Source: Isoetes taiwanensis (taxonomy: Eukaryota; Streptophyta; Lycopodiopsida; Isoetales; Isoetaceae). From it: DNA of 64,000 nt. Position 1 is the stretch's first letter. Each line of letters starts with the position of its first letter. The stretch lies in contig JAJEKV010000064.1 of the NCBI GenBank assembly GCA_021234155.1, positions 6,388,001 through 6,452,000 on the forward strand, given 5' to 3'. The notes beneath the pieces are model-generated. The model saw only the letters and a list, made by a program, of their open reading frames with translations, was not told where the DNA came from and searched no databases. Of the stretch, positions 1-10,295 are shown piece after piece. The translations under genes were made by a program, and so were the position numbers.

Positions 1-94
1 ACTCTTCTAGACTACTAACATAGATTATATTGGCATGTTGTATAATCTCAATTAGAAAAAAAACAGATGATATCTTCTAAGAACTACTGTGCAG

Positions 95-1909
95 GTCAAT
101 CCAGATTAATACAGTATTTGGCATGGCGAGCACATCAACAAAAGTAATCTGCCCTCTACATGAACTAGTTAAGGTTCGTGTGACAGCAAAGACACCTCTA
201 AGATCTTATAATAACATTCATGGCCAGGGAAATGTCTTCAGTGTTGAACTTATCGATGAACATGTAACATATTTCCTCTTTGCTAACCAGATTTTCTATC
301 TTTGACTGTATTACTTACACATGACACTTGCAGGGAACAGAAATGCAAGCAACAATGTTCAAGGAAGCAGCACAAATGTTTTACGACAAGCTGGAAATTA
401 ACAAGGTAATATTCAAAAACAATCAGCACACGTACGATTTCAACAATTTCTTTTTTTTTCCTAATACACAGATGTACTACATTTCGAGAGCGACCCTGCG
501 CCACGCAAACAAACAGTACACGTCTATAAACAACGATTACCAACTCATACTGAATACACGCTCAATCGTTGAGGAAATTCCAGATGAAACTACATCTCAA
601 ATACCAATTCCCAAAGCATCCCAATCTTTCACTGAAATCAGCAAACTGCCACAATACATCAACAGTAAAATTTTGCTCGGTAAGTTTAAATACTTTTTCT
701 TCCTTTAAACAACTCTATTTCTACGTCTATATATACCTAATCTTTGTTTTATATTCAACAGATGTTATCGGCGTTGTTTCTCATGTCTCTTCAACAATGC
801 ATGTGCGAAGAAAACTAGACAATCAATTAATTCCAAGAAAGATTATCACGCTTCTAGACCAAAGGTATTCCAGCATTTTAAATTATCGAATAGATATTCA
901 ATTCAATATATACATATCTTAATGTAGAGTTTTGTGAAAAAAAAATCGCAGCCAAACCAAAGTCACTGTCACACTTTGGAATGAACTCGCTTTAAACGAC
1001 GGAAATCGATTGCTACAAATAATCGACCAAGCACCAATAGTAACAATCAGTCATCTCCGAATCAACACCTTCCAAGGTTTACAAATTGACTGATTTACGT
1101 ATCTCATTCTTATCCTTTCCATATATAACTTTTGCTAATCATTGAATCTTCTTTTCAACAGGTATTACCTTATCAACAACAAATACCAGCACTATACAAA
1201 TAAATCCAGATATTCCTGCTGTTGTTCATGGTTATTTCTTATCCTCTTTTCACGTCTTTTGTGACTTACACATTCTTTCTTTCATTAACTCACTTCTACT
1301 ATAGGTACAACGCTCATGGAAAAAATGCAAAATACATGGATACAGAGGCGGCTTTACTCCATACGAACAGAAATGAACCTACGACCCTGTTTGCACTCAA
1401 CGTACATTCATAGCAAACATGATACAACCAACAATCGATAAAAATAAGGTATTTTAATCATGACCACTTCATTTCCTTGATTATTTCAGATCTAATTACC
1501 CTTATTACAGCCTGCGTACTTCAACATTAAATGCTACATTAGCTTCATCGATCCAGAGCAACCCATGTGGTACCAGGTATGCATGACATGCAACAAAAAG
1601 ATAGCGAACGACGACAATAATTCCTGGTGCAATGACTGTCATAAAAATACAGATAGCTGCAACATTTCACCTATATCATCCGCAAACACAATAATAACGT
1701 CGTCCCTTTCTTTCCAGATATATATTATCATGTAGTCTAATAGATACAACTGCAGAAATAAGAGCTACTGCATTTGATCAAGAAGCGCAACAAATCCTTG
1801 GACATACTGCTGAAGAACTATCCAGGATGGAAAACCAGGTTAGTCCTCCTGCACAATGTCGGACAAAACAATCGTGTATGATAGTATTAACTATTTCTAT
1901 TTACAGTAA
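95..1909 (+). pseudogene. RPA1-like single-strand DNA-binding gene, left copy
   Basis: A multi-exon gene related to the large subunit of replication protein A, as carried by plant Helitrons, where it probably coats the single-stranded transposition intermediate. Exons joined by GT-AG borders give the OB-fold core (ICPLHEL, KVRVTAKTPLRSYNN, VFSVELIDEH, then GTEMQATMFKEAAQMFYDKL, MYYISRATLRHANKQY and a block with VTVTLWNELALNDG). The C-terminal zinc-binding domain has a CX2C pair (CMTCNKK and CNDCHKN) and ends with LIDTTAEIRATAFDQEAQQ and LGHTAEELSRMENQ. TAA at 1907-1909 directly follows the last acceptor. Compared with the right copy it lacks 24 bp (residues TPYETNWI) and has about 15 extra bases at the start. 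A stop also interrupts the block near 1370. It is probably not functional. The family is clear; exact exon ends are my reading. Confidence 0.8.
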
Positions 1910-2379
1910 TGCTCACAACAAACATACCGCGCAGAATTGACCCAGACTATTCCGCATTAGTGTCCTCCAAGTCGACTTCAATTATGACAAAAAAACAAAA
2001 GGTGGTTATTCGCCAAGTCACTCCGATAGATTGGAGCACCGAATGTATGTATATATTACGTCAAATAGACTCTCTTCACTCTTAAACTCTCACATCACTT
2101 TTGCTGTCCATATATTGTACCATCGTCCCAAAATCAATCTTAGAAAAACACTTTCTCAATACTAGCATAATTTAGCATGCAATCAATTGATTTTTTCTGC
2201 CAATAATTTCTAACTACACACAAGTCCTCTTTTTCAGGCTTATATTTGAATTTCAAGGCCGCGCTTTTTTGTGCTAATGATTTCTAAATACCCACAAATG
2301 CTCTTTTTCCAAAGCTACTTTTTCTTTATCTTCAACATAATATTCAGCCATAATATTGTCGTCACATGACTTTCTTATT

Positions 2380-2860
2380 CATAAAAACAAGGGCCTACGT
2401 TGCTCTTTAAATGACCTATGTTACTCTTGATTAACATGCAAATTGAAAATTTCTGTTATGTAATAATCTGAACTTAAAAATTCATTCTCCATGTTTACTC
2501 CATTCGATTAAATCGACAAGTACAACAGTAATATAAGTCCATCTCTTGATTAACATGCAAATTGAAAATTTCTGTTATATGTAATAATCTGAACTTTAAA
2601 ATTCATCCCCCGCGTTTACTCCAAATTGAAAATTTATGTTATGTAATAATCTGAACTTTAAACTCATCCTCCATGTTTACTCCATTCGATTAAATCGACA
2701 AGTACAACAGTAATATAAGTCCATCTCTTGATTAACATGCAAATTGAAAATTTCTGTTATATGTAATAATCTGAACTTTAAAATTCATCCCCCATGTTTA
2801 CTCCATCCGATTAAATCGACAAATACAACAGTAATATAAGCCCATTAAACCGTAACAATA
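2380..2860. repeat. AT-rich tandem repeat, about four units
   Basis: Repeated units each hold a run beginning TTAACATGCAAATTGAAAAT and then TAATAATCTGAACTT, a Cs-rich word, GTTTACTCCATTCGATTAAA and ACAACAGTAATATAAG. Units start near 2427, 2550, 2625 (partial) and 2738. The same array in reverse complement lies at about 11780-12110. It separates the convergent RPA and recombinase genes. Confidence 0.8.
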
Positions 2861-2929
2861 TTGAAACCTAATCTATCAAAATCATTTAGCATTTAACTAA
2901 TGCGGCGGCAACGCCGCCGCATGCCTGTC

Positions 2930-3335
2930 TTGTATATACAGTAAAATGTGTGTGCTGCGTTTTGTTTTTATAAATTGCAAACGTTGGTCCGAAAGGTGAC
3001 GTGGCGAGATCTGGGTCGTCGAGGGCGGAGGACAGCCGGCAGCTCGGATACACAGAGCTTTTGTTTGGAGATGAAAATGTAGCATTTAAATGCCTGCATG
3101 CATCGACACACCACCTCCTTTTCTAAAATTAGCGCAGTAAAATGTGTGTACTGTGTTTTGTTTTTAAAAATTGCAAAGGTTGGTCCGAAAGGTGCGTGGC
3201 GAGATCTGGGTCGTCGAGGGCGGAGGACGGCCGGCAGCTCGGATACACAGAGCTTTTGTTCGGAGATGAAAATGTAGCATTTAAATGCCCTCATGCATCG
3301 ACGCACCACCTCCTTTTCTAAAATTAGCGATCCTC
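2930..3335. repeat. Two tandem GC-rich units of about 195 bp
   Basis: Two direct copies, each with TTGGTCCGAAAGGTG, GGCGAGATCTGGGTCGTCGA, GGAGATGAAAATGTAGCATT and ACCACCTCCTTTTCTAAAAT. The pair is repeated in mirror order at about 11310-11720 in the right arm. I see no gene here; the open frames in it are by-products of high GC content. Confidence 0.8.
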
Positions 3336-3474
3336 CTCATCACGGGACCTTAAAAATTGAAACGGAAAATCAAACACCAGGAAAACAAATTACCCCTTCA
3401 TTTCCGCAATCCACACTTGCCCTTGATTACTGTCAAATTTGCTTAAAATTATAACGTGTAATCCTTCCTCCACC

Positions 3475-3720
3475 ATGCATAATTCTTTCTCCACTATAAA
3501 TTTTGCATTAACAATTCCATTACACAATTCCATTATACAATTTCACAAAGTTTCACAGTTTCACAATTTCACACAGTTTCCATTACAAGAGTTTCAGTAC
3601 AGTTCACAATTTTACAATTTCACACAGTTTCCATTACAAGAGTTTCCATTACACTTTCATTCCATAATTCCATTACAACAGTTTCATTACACAAAAACTT
3701 GGTTATCCCCAAAAAACTTC
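3475..3720. repeat. Minisatellite of TTCCATTACAAGAGTTTC-like units
   Basis: Short degenerate units built from TTTCACAGTTTCACAA and TTCCATTACAAGAGTTTC run through this segment. The reverse complement occurs at about 10946-11150. The left arm reads through from here to TTACACAAAAACTTGGTTAT without interruption. It is therefore the empty site for the two mobile elements inserted in the right arm. Confidence 0.75.
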
Positions 3721-5658
3721 ACAGATAAAACTTCATAAATAACACGGTCTTTAAGACCATTATCACCGAAAGTTCAAAACAGAAAACCAGAAAGTTGGTC
3801 GCAGATAAACCAGAAAACTTGGTCGCAGATAAAACCAGAAAGTTCAAACAGAAGAAACCTTGTACCAATGTAGTTCATGAAGAACCAGAACCTCGCCCCA
3901 GTGAAGAGACTATCACACCGAACAATGCTGCACCATCGACACCAAAATTGAACGTGCAATTACTGAAAGAACCCTAATTGCTGATTCTTGGCGCCATATA
4001 CTTTCCAATCGCTCTAGCGCTATCTGGATAGGTTTTACTCAATTCAGAATAGAAGTCATCGTCATAATCATCATCCTCCTTCTGTATTACTACCCTTGAT
4101 TGCTTCTTGACCAACTGTCGATGATTAAACACTTCAGAATCATTACTAGAAGAATCATTACCAGCAGGAACAACCACAGTAGGAACAACCACAGGACTAA
4201 CAATCACAGGAGGAACAACCGCAGGAGGAACGACCGCAGGAGACATCACAACACTATTTTCAATCGTTCATCGTGCTGCTACTTGCCTTACCATCAGAAA
4301 AATCAGAAACACGCAAAACTTTTGAAGCAATATTGCTCGAAATCTCGCCAAGGCATTTCGTAGACTCTTCATCTCTAGCAATTTGATCTGCAAAAAAATA
4401 ATGTCAGAAAATAAATAACAATTAAACAAAAACATTAAAAGAAACCAACAAACTTACCAGATAAAACTTTGGAAAAATCTCGACAATCAGGCTGTGAAAT
4501 GATATCCATACATGCTTTAATCTTGGATTCACGAGTGCGATCATATCTATAAAAAACTTGAACATTCACTAAAACAAGAATCAGACATTAATAACAAAAT
4601 AAAAGTTTTACTTTTCATATGATGATGTAGATTTATGGCCTGTAATCCTCATTCCATCAACCGCAGGAGTATCAGCAGCAGCAAGCCGAGAAATCAATGA
4701 CACTCTGCCACTTTTGTTACAAATCGATATTTTTGTTGACACAACAGAGGCCATGGTATTTAACCACTTGCCAAGATTATTAACACCAATTGGAGTAACA
4801 GAATACCATGCCTAATGAACAAACAAAAAGTAGTTAATACAACGTATAATGAACTAAATTAATTAAACATCTTACTTAACTAAAAATCAGAAATCAGACA
4901 CTTACCATTCCACGCGGCTTCGAGATAGGCTGAAGAAAAAACAGACGGGGCTCACTATCTTTCTCCTTTGCAGGCAAATGTCGCACGTATTGTTTAAATG
5001 TCAAGACAAAATCTCTCTCATAGGTCCAAATTGGCTGACGGAAGTCATGCTCATCAAACTTTGTTGCTGTAGGATTGCAGTTCTTGCTGATCCGCTCGCC
5101 ATACTTTACAAGCTCACCTCCATCATCTTTCTCTAATACTACATCACAGTCCTTAACTGAATGCAATTCCCTTACACCTCTAATGCCAAACCTCATAAGC
5201 ATAAAATAGACAAGTCTTTTTATGCAGCCATATGGGTTATCTGGTGATCAATATCAGCCAGAATCTCGCTCTCAACACCAAAAGAAATCGCAGGCGCCTT
5301 CTTCTTTGGCCTACCATAGTTTTCGCTCACCCTCGTCGTCTTTATCATTCCAATAAACGCCTCTTTACTCTGAGCAAAAATAGGATCCGTAAGAATATCA
5401 AAGGGAGGCTCATGAATCCCAGTTTGCCCTATCCTTTTCTCTTGCTCCCTTCTTAGAATTCTGCCATAAGCTCTATAAAGAGCACTTAACCTAGCAAAAG
5501 AAAGTAATAGTTAGCAAATAAACATTAACAAGCATAAAAAGTTTAAAAAATAACTAATATTACTTACGGCGATGGCGGATATAACTTTTTATCCTTCTTC
5601 TTCTTGACCTGACCGAAGCATAAACATCATGTAAAACCTAAAATACATTAAAACCTAA

Positions 5659-6785
5659 ATTCTGGGAAAGGACTCGCGAGAGACACAAAAACCGGCCGAC
5701 TACCAAAGGACTTCCTTCACTATAAACCCAAGCGCCGCGAAACCTCCAAGTGTTGAGTAGGATCGCGAAGCACATAGCGAGAATGAGAAGACGAGGAGCG
5801 CCAACGACCGTGAGTGCGCGCAGCATCATGTGGAACGCCCCGAGCGGCAGCTGCTGAAGCCCCTCCGCGACGAGCCGAATGAGTACCATAGCGGGATGGA
5901 TCCAAGCCGATAGCAAGAAGACACTCCCGCCACCACCCCCGAGCAGTCGGATAAGACAAAGGACGCAAAGAAGAAGGAGATGAACGAAAAAGGGGGCCGC
6001 CGGATGGAGGATCAAGGAGATGATAAGAACCGGTAGAAATCAAGCGCTGAAGGATAGAAACAGGGCATGCGAACGAAGGCAAGCGGGCTAAAGAAATCGT
6101 ATGACCGCGGGCAAGTTGGTCACGCTTGGAATGGCGAATAAGAAGATCCACATGCGATAAGGAAAAAGAAAGATCACGCCAATTGAGGGCAAGGGCCAAA
6201 CAACCGCGAAACCCCATGGAACAACGAGAATGAGGAATGTAAAACACCAGGACCCCAAAAGCTGGTGGAAGATAGCAAAATCCTGCAATACACAAAAAAC
6301 TCCAAAAAGAACACCCGTAAAGAGTTAGAGAAACAAGCCCATCCATAAAAAGAATCTGCATCAAGAAGCCGGAAAATATAAGGCATAAAAATAGACAGAA
6401 AAAGAGCATATAGCGTCACCGAGAAGGTGGAAAAAGCATCACCCAGCGGGTGGAAAACATAAGATATAAAGATGCATCACCCTCGAGGTGGAAATAAACA
6501 GCCCCATCCGCAAGCGGAGAAAAACACAGAAAAATGCCAAGGAAATAGCAACAATAAAAAAGGACGCCCATAAGTGAAAAACAACAAAAAGAGCCAGAAC
6601 CAATATCAATACAAATGAAAAAAGACATACACGCCCCAGCAGCAGGGCGGGAAGGGAGGGAAGCCACGAGAATGAAGAAAATGCTGCTGTGAGAAGACGC
6701 CGATAACCGGTCTGCGAATGGAACTAGCCTAATATAGGGGCTCGTCCTTTCCCAGAATGGCGATCCGATGGCTCGGATCGATGGG
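5659..6785 (-). mobile_element. Tyrosine-recombinase mobile element, coding copy (C)
   Basis: On the minus strand the element starts after AAT with CCC and a hairpin (CGATCCGA, four bases, TCGGATCG). It then has ATTCTGGGAAAGGAC and ends with its exact reverse complement GTCCTTTCCCAGAAT, so AAT borders both sides. Copies A and B in the right arm start with the same hairpin segment. Copy A also shares the subterminal AAGGAAGTCCTTTGGTA and a CGG-rich word near its 3' end. The element sits in intron 1 of the DUF3504-type recombinase gene, in the same orientation. Its GC content is well above the AT-rich intron around it. Length is 1127 bp. Its only recognisable coding part is the recombinase catalytic domain. 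Confidence 0.75.
5720..6284 (-). CDS. Tyrosine recombinase catalytic domain of element C
   Basis: The exon follows a good acceptor (T-rich tract then GCAG at about 6285) and runs open to the stop at 5720. About 188 residues hold the complete catalytic set: Arg in MGFRGCLALALNWRDL, Lys in LIRHSKRDQ, His-x-x-Arg in GTHSARRGGASAAAARG, Trp in THGRWRSSS and Tyr in HSRYVLRD. This pattern (THSxRRGGAS, GRWRS) is typical of tyrosine recombinases of the kind found in DIRS-like and related eukaryotic elements, and it is clearly different from the DUF3504-type gene around it. The enzyme would cut and rejoin DNA through a covalent 3'-phosphotyrosine. No N-terminal core-binding domain is visible. An upstream short exon (about 6667-6610, ending at a GTATGT donor) may supply the start. 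No frameshift or stop interrupts the domain. Confidence 0.8.
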
Positions 6786-7202
6786 ATTAAAAATCTAAAA
6801 CCTTAACCTAAGTTATTACAGACCTAAATTTATTACAGACCTGAACCTAAATATAAGACATTAACTAATAAAAATCACACATGAAAGCAAATTACCTGGA
6901 TAATAAACTTTGTCAGCATCTCGTTCAACTCCCTATGAGGTATCCTTTCAATAGAAATACTTGTATCACAATTGAAAGCTTTTCTCCACTCATCAAATCG
7001 CCTACGAGCCCAAGCATTAACGCTCTTCATCACTACTTCCATTAGTCTGCTCCATTTCAACAAGGATGGCTGCTCTCTCCTCAGCAGTTGGTGCTGCCTC
7101 ATCATTATCAGATGCAGAAACCCCTCCATCAGGAACACTAGATAGGAGCTCGACATCTTGAGAAAATAAGGTGAAAGAAGGTTCTGCCATCATCCCAGAA
7201 CA

Positions 7203-7335
7203 ACCCAAGGAATGCAGCTGCAGTGATTGTTTTCGGTCTACAACCGCACGCAACACAAAAACCACGAAAAGCAACCCAAGGAATGCTGCTACAGTGATTT
7301 TTTTCGGTCTACAACCGCATGCAAGCAGCAAACAC
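7203..7335. repeat. Tandem duplication, about 68-bp unit
   Basis: Two units share CAACCCAAGGAATGC, then CAGTGATT, a short T-rich word, TTCGGTCTACAACCGCA and GCAA. The repeat lies just upstream of the DUF3504-type recombinase start on the minus strand. Confidence 0.7.
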
Positions 7336-7340
7336 GACAT

Positions 7341-9082
7341 TCTTTTAGCTTATTGTCAATCTTACACAATAAGAATAGAGAATGTTGAAGATCTTAACCG
7401 CAAGAACTCGAAGCAAACGACCCTGTAAGCAGATTAGAAAAGATAAATTAGATTTATAAGATCAAAGCTCGGAAAAACAAGAACGATATCAGAAATCGTC
7501 ATTATCTTCAAATATTTGAAGCAGAAACAGTAAAAAGCTGACGATTTTTAAAGCAAAATGAGTAAGAAACCAACAATATCCCAACAACAGAAATATTTGA
7601 TGCAGAAACAACAAAGCCGAGGATCTTCGAAGCAGACGACCCTGCAAACATGATAGCATCAAAAACTTCGCATATTTACAAGAATACAACAACTGATGAA
7701 GATATTTACAAGATTTAAGAAAAATTCCTTTAAATCCTTTCTGAGCGCCGGGCCCTGAGTATTATCCATGCAACAGAACCACCTACAATCTGGCGCCTAC
7801 AAGCGCCTTGCCGACAACATCCCAACAACAGAAATATTTGATGCAGAAACAACAAAAAGCCGAGGATCTTCGAAGCAGACGACCCTGCAAACTTGTTTAC
7901 GGCTTGGCCAAGAAGTGGCTTTGGACTAAGAAACCAATTCCCAAAAGCAGAATGTAGATTGTAGGCCAAGTCAATGTCGATTGCTGGATAGGTAGACATG
8001 TTATCAATCACCCCATCATAATTGTACATTAACCCAGTACTTGTTGCCTGCCTTCTAGTAGAAAAAAAAATGGATAAAGGCATATCAAAATAAAAGCTCC
8101 CAAAATCCAAGCCTGCATGCCACGATTTGCCCGAGCCTGCGTCTCCCTTGCCCAAAAAAAAAAAAAACGCAATTTATCCAGCCAAAATACAAACCGTACA
8201 AACATGCCCCAATTTTGGCTCCCAAATACCCAATAGTAACCTTTAAAAAAACCCACAAATAACAACTTCCAAACCCATACAGTTTGCAAACCAGATGGTT
8301 TTGTCTATTCTATTCTATTCTATTCTTATGGGCAGTTTTATTGAAAGAATGCATTTGTTTAGATCGAGGAGTGACAAGAATAAGATTAATAGCATCGAGT
8401 CTTTTGTATATATCGAAGGCATGAAGGGTTTAAAAACTACGTATCTCTACGGGGGGGAGGGAGGGGTACGTTCACGTAGGGGCTCTCGGCGGCTCCGCCG
8501 GCCGCCCGCCTCGAGCCCCTAAGGGGCGTAACCCCCTCCCTCTCCCTCCCCTCCTGTGATTACGGGGACGTAATCCACACTTTGCCCTTGATTATGAACT
8601 TGGACGGACTGGAGGAGCTTGTAGGCGCCAGGGTGGTCCGCTTGCGTGCATAAGTTAGGTGGGAGTGGTGGTGTCCAGATGCACCGCTTAAATGCAAAGA
8701 TGGCGAGAGGAAGAAAGGTATAGAGACTGTTGGACAAAGAGATGGAAGAGAAACCCTATTGAAGGGGATGATTGGGTTGAGTTAGATACTATTTTATTTT
8801 CATGGACTCTAAAGGTCATCCCAGGCAAGACTGCTAGGGTTACAATACCCGTGGAAGTGAGGAAGAAAGCTATGATATCTCTAGGGGTCACTTCTGAGAA
8901 GTAATTGGCAATATGTAACTCGACATGCATATGTAAAATATTTTTAATTTTTAATGCAATCATATTGTGCTGTTATAAAAAAAAGTCACATTCTCGATGC
9001 AAATTTACTAACCCGGGAAAACGTTGCAGTGCCAAAATGGTCCAAAATCCTGACATAAATCCAATTTAAATGAATGATGGTT
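7341..9082. other. Non-duplicated spacer between the inverted arms, no supported gene
   Basis: It holds a roughly 75-bp direct repeat (about 7566-7650 and 7822-7895, with CAACAACAGAAATATTTGAT and CGAAGCAGACGACCCTGCAA), a TATTC microsatellite at about 8305-8325 and a GC-rich palindrome at 8450-8562. A 70-codon open frame at 8692-8904 (+) has motifs such as WVELDTILFSWTLKVIPG but I do not recognise it, and I would not call it a gene. Another minus-strand frame near 8040-7870 is also unrecognised. Confidence 0.6.
8450..8562. repeat. GC-rich palindrome with G-runs
   Basis: A left arm with GGGGGGGAGGGAGGGGTACG and ACGTAGGGGCTC faces a right arm with GAGCCCCTAAGGGGCGTA and CCCCCTCCCTCTCCCTCCCC. 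The centre is GC-only (CGGCGGCTCCGCCGGCCG). The G-runs could form a G-quadruplex. It may be the end of an unidentified element. Confidence 0.7.
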
Positions 9083-9690
9083 TATGGATATCATTTCACA
9101 GTCTGATTGTCGAGATTTTTCAAAGTTTTATCTGGTAAGTTTGTTGGTTTTTTTTAATGTTTTTGTTTAATTGTTATTTATTTTCTGACATTATTTATTT
9201 GCAGATCAAATTGCTAGAGATGAAGAGTCTAGGAAATGCCTTGGCGAGATTTCGAGCAATATTGCTTCAAAAGTTTTGCGTGTTTCTGATTTTTCTGATG
9301 GTAAGGCAAGTAGCAGCACGATGAACGATAAAGAAAATGGTGCTGTGATGTCTCCTGCGGTCGTTCCTCCTGCTATTGTTCCTCCTGTGGTTGTTCATCC
9401 TGCGATTGTTACTTCTGTGGTTGTTCCTCCTGTGGTTGTTCCTGCTGGTAATGATTCTCCTAGTAATAATTCTGAACTGTTTGATCATCGATAGTTGGTC
9501 AAGAAGCAATCAGAGGTAGTAATACAGAAGGAGGATGATGATTATGACGATGACTTCTATTCTGAATTGAGTAAAACCTATCCAGATAGTGCTAGAGCGA
9601 TTGGAAAGTATATGGTGCCAACAATCATCAATCAGGGTTCTTTCAGTAATTGCACGTTCAATTTTGGTGTCGATGGTGCATCATTGTTTT
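9083..9690 (+). pseudogene. 3' end of the DUF3504-type recombinase gene, right copy
   Basis: Only the last exons survive. The exon ending at TTATCTG before GTAAG matches the left-copy exon with MDIISQ and DCRDFSKVLSG. After an intron, an exon from about 9205 codes for QIARDEE, CLGEISSNIASKVLRVSDFS, then the VVPP-repeat tail and the acidic EDDDYDDDFYSELSKTYPDS block. The frame is better preserved than on the left (no 2-bp loss after ATGAACGAT), but TAG interrupts it near 9492 where the left copy has CAG. All catalytic exons are missing, because the arm stops at 9083. Confidence 0.75.
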
Positions 9691-9934
9691 GGTGTGATAG
9701 TCTCTGCACTGGGACGAGGTTTTGGTTCTTCATGAACTACATTGGTACGAGGTTTCTTCTGTTTGAACTTTCTGGTTTTATCTGCGACCAAGTTTTCTGG
9801 TTTTCTGGTTTATCTGCGACCAACTTTCTGGTTTTCTGTTTTGAACTTTCGGTGATAATGGTCTTAAAGACAAAGTGTTATCTGTGAAGGTTTATCTGTG
9901 ATGTTTTTTGGGGATAACCAAGTTTTTGTGTAAT

Positions 9935-10295
9935 CCCATCGATCCGAGACATCGGATCGCCATTCTAGAATGGGACGAGCATGCATGTTTTGCATGCATG
10001 CGGGCGGCGCATGCCCATTCTGGTTGGGAGTTCGCTATTTTAGGCGCGATTCTGCAGCAACATCTCATCGGCGCTTCCTCTTCTCTCTCAGCAGTACCTT
10101 ATTCTCTGTGATTTGTTTCCCAGGCAGGGGAGGGGCTTCTCCCTGCTTGGTTTGGCCAATTTGGCGTTTCTTTCTTGCTGTCATTTTCCGGCCTTTAGCC
10201 TTCGTCTTGTGACCTTCGTCCTCGATCCTAGTTTGTAAGGAAGTCCTTTGGTATTCGGGCGGTTTGTTGGTTTCATGCGAGTCCCATTCTAGAAT
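9935..10295 (+). mobile_element. Short non-coding member (A) of the tyrosine-recombinase element family
   Basis: It starts after AAT with the CGATCCGA/TCGGATCG hairpin, continues with ATTCTAGAATGGGAC and ends GTCCCATTCTAGAAT, the exact reverse complement. Near the 3' end it shares AAGGAAGTCCTTTGGTA with the coding copy C. No recombinase coding is present, so it would depend on an enzyme made elsewhere. The left arm has GTGTAAT joined directly to GAAACTG, so the flanks of A and B are a filled site. Length is 361 bp. Confidence 0.75.

Larger units (their letters stand above)
1..4514 (+). repeat. Left arm of a large inverted duplication (Helitron-derived)
   Basis: Read as reverse complement, this stretch matches 9083-14010 almost throughout: the same RPA exons, tandem repeats and recombinase tail appear in mirror order. 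The match begins at the first base of the window, so the arm probably continues to the left. It stops near 4514 at a TATGGATATC shared with the right arm. The arms differ by small indels, by a 24-bp in-frame deletion in the left RPA copy, and by the two short mobile elements present only in the right arm. The 4.6 kb between the arms is not duplicated. Confidence 0.9.
3974..7193 (-). pseudogene. Tyrosine recombinase, DUF3504/ZMYM-KIAA1958 (Crypton-related) type
   Basis: Six exons can be followed with GT-AG borders: 7193-6896, 5608-5568, 5490-4906, 4811-4612, 4546-4458 and from 4387. Together they give an acidic N-terminus, then NAWARRRFDEWRKAFN, VKKKKDKKLYPPSP and LSALYRAYGRILRREQEKR. Next come the catalytic-core pieces FMLMRFGIRGVREL (first Arg), ELVKYGERISKNCN (Lys region), CNKSGRVSLISRL (second Arg; the usual His is Lys), ITGHKSTSSYEKYDR (His and a candidate nucleophile Tyr) and a tail of VVPP repeats. 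This order is that of the DUF3504 domain, thought to come from Crypton recombinases. Single-base lesions near 7025 and 5251 and a 2-bp loss near 4265 break the frame, so this copy is dead. Intron 1 carries another mobile element. The gene is tail to tail with RPA. The assignment rests on motif reading from memory, not on a search. Confidence 0.7.

Noticed and set aside
2897-3309. Minus-strand open frames with repeated FKCYIFISEQKLCVSELPAV
   Set aside because: They are the translation of the GC-rich 195-bp tandem repeat, which is present in both arms without frame conservation.
5720-6784. Calling element C a Crypton or DIRS outright
   Set aside because: The catalytic motifs resemble the DIRS-type recombinase group, but no RT, RNase H or split repeats are present, and the end structure does not match Crypton descriptions I know.
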